Positions 58,648 through 64,000 of a stretch of 64,000 nucleotides of DNA are shown piece after piece. The notes below the pieces were generated by a model. The model saw nothing but the letters and a program-made list of their open reading frames with translations, did no database searches and was not told the origin of the DNA. Position 1 is the stretch's first letter. Each line of letters opens with the position of its first letter. Origin of the DNA: Desmodus rotundus (taxonomy: Eukaryota > Chordata > Mammalia > Chiroptera > Phyllostomidae); contig NC_071395.1 in NCBI RefSeq assembly GCF_022682495.2, positions 57,427,242-57,491,241 on the forward strand, given 5' to 3'. A program made the translations under genes and the position numbers.

Positions 58648-59240
58648 CCTGTTAAGGACTCCTGGTGGTTAATGGTGCTCAAATTTATAAACTGAGCCTA
58701 ATGACCACTGCTCTCTACACTTCAATGAAAAGCTGCACCAGGCAGTCTGCCTCCTGCCATTTGAGCCCACCCTTATAAAGGAGCCCCTAGGCTAGTAAAT
58801 CAACCAATGGGCTGAAGACCTCTCCTGGCCAACCAGTGCTTTGCAGCTATGGCCTCATTTGCGTGTTTACCGATCAATCAAAGCAGCTCCATTCTGACCA
58901 GTCAGGACATTGCTATTTGAGCCAATAAGATTGTGCTGATTTGGAGTTCCTTATCTGCATAGAAAGGGACCAATCAGGAACTGGGGGGGGTCTTCTTATA
59001 TAAGTCAGCTCCACCTCTACCTCAACAGAGCACACTTTCAGTTTCCGCTCGAGGCTGCGTTTCCATATGACACCACAGCCGCTTCACCTGAGCAGCTGCA
59101 CCTGGGTTGCTTCAGTGGCGCTGTTCCCCAGCTGAGCCATATCACAACTGATGTTATACAACAGAGCCATTTTCACCAAATAAAGTCTCCCCCCTCCCCA
59201 AATTGGGGACCATAACCTTCCACTGACACTTCCCCAGAAT
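58648..59240 (+). mobile_element. Probable solo LTR of an endogenous retrovirus (class I-like)
   Basis: The region has LTR layout in plus orientation. A U3-like part contains repeated CCAAT boxes (near 58,803; 58,920; 58,970), and a TATA box 'ttatataag' lies at about 58,996-59,004. A compact R-like part follows, with a poly(A) signal AATAAA at about 59,179-59,184 and then a U5-like pyrimidine-rich stretch. The start 'tgttaaggac' fits a TG terminus. No gag, pol or env sequence is adjacent, so it would be a solo LTR. Ends and duplication are not confirmed, and a host promoter is the alternative explanation. Confidence 0.55.
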
Positions 59241-59594
59241 GGCCCCTGCCTGCAGGGAGCCCTGGCCTGTCTAATCATCCTGCCATCAGCACAGCTCCCA
59301 ATACTTCCACCTTGACCTGCGGACGTCCCTTCAGGGCCCTTAGTGCCCACACAGGGTCTGCACACTGGATTTGCTGTTCGAGTAATGTCAACAGACTCAG
59401 AACTGCAGGCTCCTGGAGGGTCAGACAGCAAGGAGTCCACAGTCCCTAGGGGTAACAATCTTTAACAAGAGGCAGGGCATGGGCTGGCCAGGGTCCCCAC
59501 CTCTCCCTTTGCCAACTGCATCCCCTCACTGTGTCTGGTCCCCATCTGGCCCCTAAGACACCTGGAGTTGCCTGTGAGGGTCCCAGAAATGTTT
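59241..59594. other. Single-copy DNA, no gene recognised
   Basis: No recognisable feature. Confidence 0.3.
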
Positions 59595-59710
59595 GGCTTC
59601 AGTCTCCACTGTCCACCTGGACACACTGAGGCCAGAGGTAGGACTTGCCCAGGGTCACATGGGAACTTGCCAGAGCTGAGCCTAAGGTCTCCTCACCACA
59701 GCCCAAGGGT
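59595..59710 (-). mobile_element. MIR SINE relic
   Basis: The plus strand reads 'acactgaggccagaggtagg', 'acttgcccagggtcacatgg' and then 'agctgagcctaaggtctcc', the reverse of the MIR core. Confidence 0.65.
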
Positions 59711-60354
59711 GCTTCCCTCCCTTACTTAGTTTGGTTTAAACCAGGACTTTTGAACTTGAGTTTCAGAGACCCCCAAAGATGAGGCAGGAAAAAATGTGCC
59801 ACACCACATGTGTACACAAGGCTTTCCTGTGGGAAAGGAGACAGCTTTTGGCCATTCTCCAAAAGGGCCTGCCCCACTAAGTGTAGGCACTCTAGGCTTG
59901 GCGGCAGAGCAGACAAGGAGAGGCAGGCCAGCCATGGGCACTGGAGAACACAGTCTCAGTGGTGATCCTCCCCCCAGTTCCTGTACTGGCTTCTCGTGCC
60001 TCCTGCCCTGAGGCACTCACAGTTCATGGCTCCCAGTGGAGCTCTGCCTAGCTGGAGCTGGGTCCTGTTGACTTCACCAGGCACAAGTCTCCCACGGCAC
60101 AAGAGTGCAGCATGGATGTGAGTGTCTGACCGACGTGGCTTCCTGGATGAAGTATGATTTAGCTGAAACCTACAGAGTGAGCCAGGTGGAGAGAGCAGGG
60201 TGAGAGTGACCCAGATGAGAGCACAGCCTGTACACAGACCCTGAGCTGGGAGTCTCCAGCATGGGAGGAACAAAAAGCTCAGTGTGATGGAAGCACAGGC
60301 ATGAGGGGGACACAATGACAAATAAGGCTGGAGACCACTGAGCCCGGCCACTGG
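59711..60354. other. Single-copy DNA, no gene recognised
   Basis: No recognisable feature. Frames of up to 131 codons lack motifs. Confidence 0.3.
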
Positions 60355-60560
60355 GGACCCTCAATGCCAGTTCAGTGGTTTTGGATTTTGTTTTTTTGGC
60401 AGGTTTGAGTTTATATTTTAGAGCAGTAAAAACCACGGAAAGGTCTTAAGCAACGGTGTGACGTGATTTAATGTGTGATTTACAAAATTCAGTCTGGCTG
60501 CTGTGCAGCAACATAGTGGCTGGGGAGAGACCAGTTAGGAGAAGCTGAGGAACACAGGAG
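60355..60560 (+). repeat. Ancient interspersed repeat, family not assigned
   Basis: The phrases 'gcaacggtgtgacgtgattt', 'aattcagtctggctgctgtg' and 'ggagagaccagttagga' match an old repeat common to placental mammals. I cannot name it. Confidence 0.45.
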
Positions 60561-61054
60561 CCAGAGGCATGGCTCGGGGTTGGGCGTGGTAGAGAGCTAA
60601 GGACGGGGATAAAGTCCAAGGATGTCTAGGGTTCTGGGATTCTGGTCCCAGTAAAGGGTGCAGCCTGAAGAGAGTGGAGAGACCCATGTTCCATTTCACA
60701 AGCATGGGGCCACCTAGGGAAGAAGCCCAGAGGCAGCTGGGCTGGCAAGTCCAGAGATCTGGGCCAGACATGGAGGCCTGGAGTTCAGGTGGGGTGTGGC
60801 AGCAGCCATTCTGCCTGGTGTACCTGCCCTTCCTCTTGCTTTTATGATAAAACCCCAATCCATTCCAGAGTCCAGGGATCTGACCCTCACTCTCAACACC
60901 AAAGGTGGGCAAGAGACGGGCCAGGTCCACATCACAGTGATTGGTGTAAAGACAAGCTTGTACCCTAAGTACAGCCCAGCAGAGCCTACCTCTCGACCCC
61001 AGAAAGAACTACCCAGAAAAGTGAGCTCTCCATTTCTCAGAGATTGCAGAGCGA
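60561..61054. other. Single-copy DNA, no gene recognised
   Basis: No recognisable feature. Confidence 0.3.
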
Positions 61055-61220
61055 GCGTGTTCTGAAACTATCCCTGAGCCCCTGGATCTAGCCATGCCTG
61101 AAGCTAATGCTCCTTACAACCCCAAGGATAACTGGGCCATAATGCCCTTTGTTAGTTCCACCCATTGTAAGCTGGTTTTCTGTCACTTAAACTGAGTGAG
61201 TTTTAAATCAGGAGTGTATG
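61055..61220 (+). repeat. Ancient interspersed repeat, same unassigned family as 62,730
   Basis: It reads 'ctgagcccctggatctagcc', 'atgcctgaagctaatgctcc' and 'ctggttttctgtcacttaaa'. The order of phrases matches the copy at 62,730-63,045 and, reversed, 43,500-43,830. Confidence 0.5.
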
Positions 61221-62079
61221 ACACCGTAGAGGAGACTGAGACCTCCCTGGGCAGCTGTGTAGATTGCCAAGTGCAGGGGCCAGGCAGGTGCCTCTGCTCC
61301 TCTTGCCTGAGCAAGCCTGACACCTACAGCTCCTTTTCAGTGTGCCTAAGACCCTCTCACTGCCCTCCATCCAGTGCCAAGGCAGACCCTACAAGGAGCA
61401 GCTGCAAGTACCAGACACCCTGCACCCCCAGCCCTGCAGCCTGGCCCTGCCATCTCCATGCTAGCACTTGAGCCAGCTGGAGCCCAGTGTGTGGCCTCAA
61501 AGGCAGCAGCCTGGTTAGGAAAAATATAACTTATCCCGGTCCGTTAAGCCAGCAAATGACTTCTCTCTGTAGCCTTCAGTGACTCTTATGGTCCAGCAAG
61601 ACTAAACAGAGTGGGTGCCTGGCCAGGATGGCAGCCCAGCAGGGGAGCCCCAGCCGAACAGGGCAGTAGCCTCTCTGAATCTCAGCCATACAATGGGGGC
61701 TCTGCATTACAGAGTCACGGGGGTGTATTCCCCCTCCTCAGGCTTCAGAAGCTGACCCTTCCCGCCACCCAACCACAGGCTCTGATTGGCTAGAGACACC
61801 AGGCTGGAGTGGTTGCCAGAGCTGCACTGAGTGGGACAGAGGTGGGGCAAGGTGCTTCCCTCCCCACTGCCATCACCCAGCTTGTCAGCAGGCCACTTGG
61901 TCCCTAGGCCTCTCCCAGCTCCCACTCACTCACAATGACAATGGTCAATACCCCTAACTCAGAAGACCTTCAGGAGTCAAAGAGGAAAGATAGAAATGTT
62001 CCAAAGAAATGCATCTCTTCATTTTCATGCTTTTTGTTGGCATGCAAAAGAGGCAATAAAATGTAGTGAGCACAGTCTT
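61221..62079. other. Single-copy DNA, no gene recognised
   Basis: No recognisable feature. Confidence 0.3.
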
Positions 62080-62300
62080 GGAGTCACACAGACATGTATT
62101 CAAATACTGGTGTGAAGCTTGAAGCAAGCTGTCTTGGCTTTGTAGCTTTAGCTTACTCATCTGTCAAATAGGGATAAGATCAGCCATCAGCCACAGGGTG
62201 CTGTGAGGGTTAAACAAGGAGATTCAGTGTAAGGCACTCACAGGGAGCATGGCGCAGAGTGGGGGCACAAGGCCTGTCAGGTACTAGTACTATTTTTTAT
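62080..62300 (+). mobile_element. MIR SINE relic
   Basis: The text 'cagacatgtattcaaatact', 'agcttactcatctgtcaaat', 'agggataagatcagcc' and 'gtgagggttaaacaagg', with 'gtaaggcactcacagg', follows the MIR consensus in order. Confidence 0.75.
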
Positions 62301-62729
62301 GCCGACAGCCTCCTTATTGGGTGTTTAAGGATGATTCGAGATCAGCACACCTGTCCTGTGGCTGAAGAAGGACTAGAAAAGTTTTCCATAGCAACGCAGC
62401 TACAAGAACCCTTTGCTGAGAAGTATTTCCCCATGCATCATGAAAAGGCAAGCTTTAACTGTTTCCTGTAAACATCACAAACACTTTGTCGAGTGGCTGT
62501 GAAAGAACTCGGGGGCTCTCCGTTTCTCAGCCTCTCTGGAGAAAAGGGTGCAATGTCTTAGGAAGCGTGTCTTCACCTGGCATTTCTGGAGTCTCCATCT
62601 CTACCTGACTCCAACAGAATTTGAACTTTGGCAGGCTCAGAGTCCCACCCTCATATCATTTTTGGGAGTAGCACCTCTTACACTCCCTATCAATGGGGTT
62701 CAGAAAACCTTGTGTCCTGATTCTCATGG
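62301..62729. other. Single-copy DNA, no gene recognised
   Basis: No recognisable feature. A short frame at 62,548-62,739 lacks motifs. Confidence 0.3.
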
Positions 62730-63045
62730 GAGCATGTGACTTCAGGCTGGCCAGAGTGACACAAGGACTCAGCTGGAATAATCAGGAAAATATGTCAGCC
62801 TGGCACTGCTGAGGATCCTTGACTCACCAAAGAAGGATCCCACCTGAAAACAAAGCCAACAAACACACAGGAAGGAGGATGCAAGAGACAGCAAGCAACC
62901 TCATGACCTGGAAGAAATGCCTGGATTCAGATGCCTGAACACTTAGCATTATGTGAGCTAATAACTTCCCGCTTCTGTTTAAACTAATTTGATTGTAGAA
63001 TTTTCTGTCACTTGTAACTGAGAGGATCCTGACCCTTTGTACCAA
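62730..63045 (+). repeat. Ancient interspersed repeat, family not assigned
   Basis: The phrases 'catgtgacttcaggctggcc', 'aacaaagccaacaaacacac', 'attatgtgagctaataactt', 'tttctgtcacttgtaactga' and 'gaggatcctgaccc' match a familiar old mammalian repeat. This is the longest of the three copies in the window. Confidence 0.5.
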
Positions 63046-63514
63046 ATAGATTAGGAGACTGCTGTCCATGGTAAACAAAGCTACTTACTATTGTCTTCTT
63101 TTAAAGAAAAGAAATAAACTCAGGGGGCCTGGAAAATAGATGAGAACATGTATGTCCCAATCCAGGGTCCTGAAAGGTTCTGTGGCTCTTGGGAGAGGCT
63201 GATCTCACCAAAGTATCTAAACTTAAACTCAGACCACAGTGGCCAGCTGAACCCTGCTCCATGGCTCCTCTGCACAGTGTCCAGGAAAGCTAGTTCCACA
63301 CATTCTTCAGAGTAGGGTCCTACAGTCCCACCTACGCCAGCAGTGCTGGAATCACAGAGTTCAAGAGGTTCCTTTATTACAGAACTTCTCAGAGAGCCCG
63401 TGGACTCCTTGATTCTCCCAGGCTGAACGCAAGATCCAGCATTTCCCACACCTGTGGTCCACTCAACCCTATTTGCTCAGAGCCTGCAAGCCTGCAGAAC
63501 TGTCATGCAGAAAT
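63046..63514. other. Single-copy DNA, no gene recognised
   Basis: No recognisable feature. Confidence 0.3.
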
Positions 63515-63665
63515 AGGGCCGCAGAGCCCTGCTTCTCAAAGTGTGGCCTGAGGCCAGGAGCATCAGCACAGGAGCCCGAGAAGCTCAGAACCTCGGTGGG
63601 GCCAGAGATGCGGAGTCAGAATCTGCATTTTAACAAGATCCCTGGGGCATGTTTCACTATCTATG
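63515..63665 (+). mobile_element. MER5A-like hAT transposon relic
   Basis: It reads 'gcttctcaaagtgtggcctg', 'aggagcatcagcacagg', 'ggagtcagaatctgcatttt' and 'aacaagatccctggggca', which is the MER5A order. It is a non-autonomous hAT-Charlie relic. Confidence 0.8.
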
Positions 63666-64000
63666 AAGGAAGAGCAGGAGCTGCCCAGGAAGGGGCTCTG
63701 TGTGCTGTGTTGGTTCAGGGCCAGGACTGCTGGGAGGATGCTGTGCACTTAGCTGTTGGAGGCTTACTGAGGGGCACGCTACAGCTCCTGCTATCACATC
63801 TCAGTGACTTTCACCCACCAGACTTGGGAGCGCCGTGAAAGAAGGGACTGGAGAGAACCAAACCAGACTCCTGCCATCAGGCGTTGAGCTTCGGATGCCC
63901 GGCTGTAAACAGGGCAGGAGGACCCTTCCTCTGCAAGGTCGAAGCCCTTAGCACATGGGTGCTGATGCACAGAGGGTAGGTAAGTGTTAAGAAATTAATT
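63666..64000. other. Single-copy DNA to window end
   Basis: No recognisable feature. Frames run to the edge without motifs. Confidence 0.3.

Overview
The window is nuclear DNA from a placental mammal, most likely a bat. The diagnostic evidence is a tRNA-derived SINE of the bat VES type at 46,969-47,186. Its 'GTGTGGCTCAGTGG' head and 'GGTCACCGGTTTGATTCC' body resemble the form I associate with phyllostomid or related noctilionoid bats more than the vespertilionid form. A full-length bat-type LINE-1 and a recent HAL1 (half-LINE-1) are also present. I found no bacterial-style operons, CRISPR array, rRNA or tRNA gene. I found no host protein-coding exon that I can identify. The many open frames in the GC-rich single-copy DNA show no recognisable domain, and I treat them as chance.

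Layout. Positions 1-16,969 are mostly single-copy DNA, moderately GC-rich. They carry an old SINE (128-352), an ancient LTR-like repeat (2,770-3,110), a G-run cluster (4,182-4,226), an old L1 3' end (5,258-5,880), a hAT-type MITE (8,799-9,058), a HAL1 3' end (11,862-12,248) and L1 scraps. Positions 16,970-30,975 form one nested block of retrotransposons. An ancient L1M copy was split by a middle-aged L1 (17,805-22,166), by a young full-length L1 (22,821-29,489) and by a SINE (29,538-29,682). The middle-aged L1 was itself split by an antisense HAL1 (19,544-21,537) with a perfect 17-bp target-site duplication. Positions 30,976-64,000 are again mostly single-copy and GC-rich. They hold four long CA-rich tracts (all CA on the plus strand), L2, MIR, MER5A-like and MER2-like relics, old L1 ends, a VES SINE with a clean 14-bp duplication, and a probable solo LTR at about 58,648-59,240.

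Functional content. The only long open frame with a recognisable product is the ORF1 protein of the HAL1 element (19,941-20,774, minus strand, 277 codons). The young L1 has recognisable ORF1 and ORF2 genes, including an endonuclease with its expected catalytic residues and a reverse transcriptase with its FADD motif. Each is broken by a few late mutations. A HAL1 has no ORF2, so it must borrow an L1 reverse transcriptase. HAL1, L1 and VES therefore form one parasitic network served by the same enzyme, and A-rich target sites and target-site duplications are visible at several insertions.

Limits. Family names for old repeats come from remembered sequence patterns, not a database search. Edges of old repeats are approximate, to within tens of bases. 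Host exons or regulatory elements could be present but cannot be proved without comparative or RNA data.
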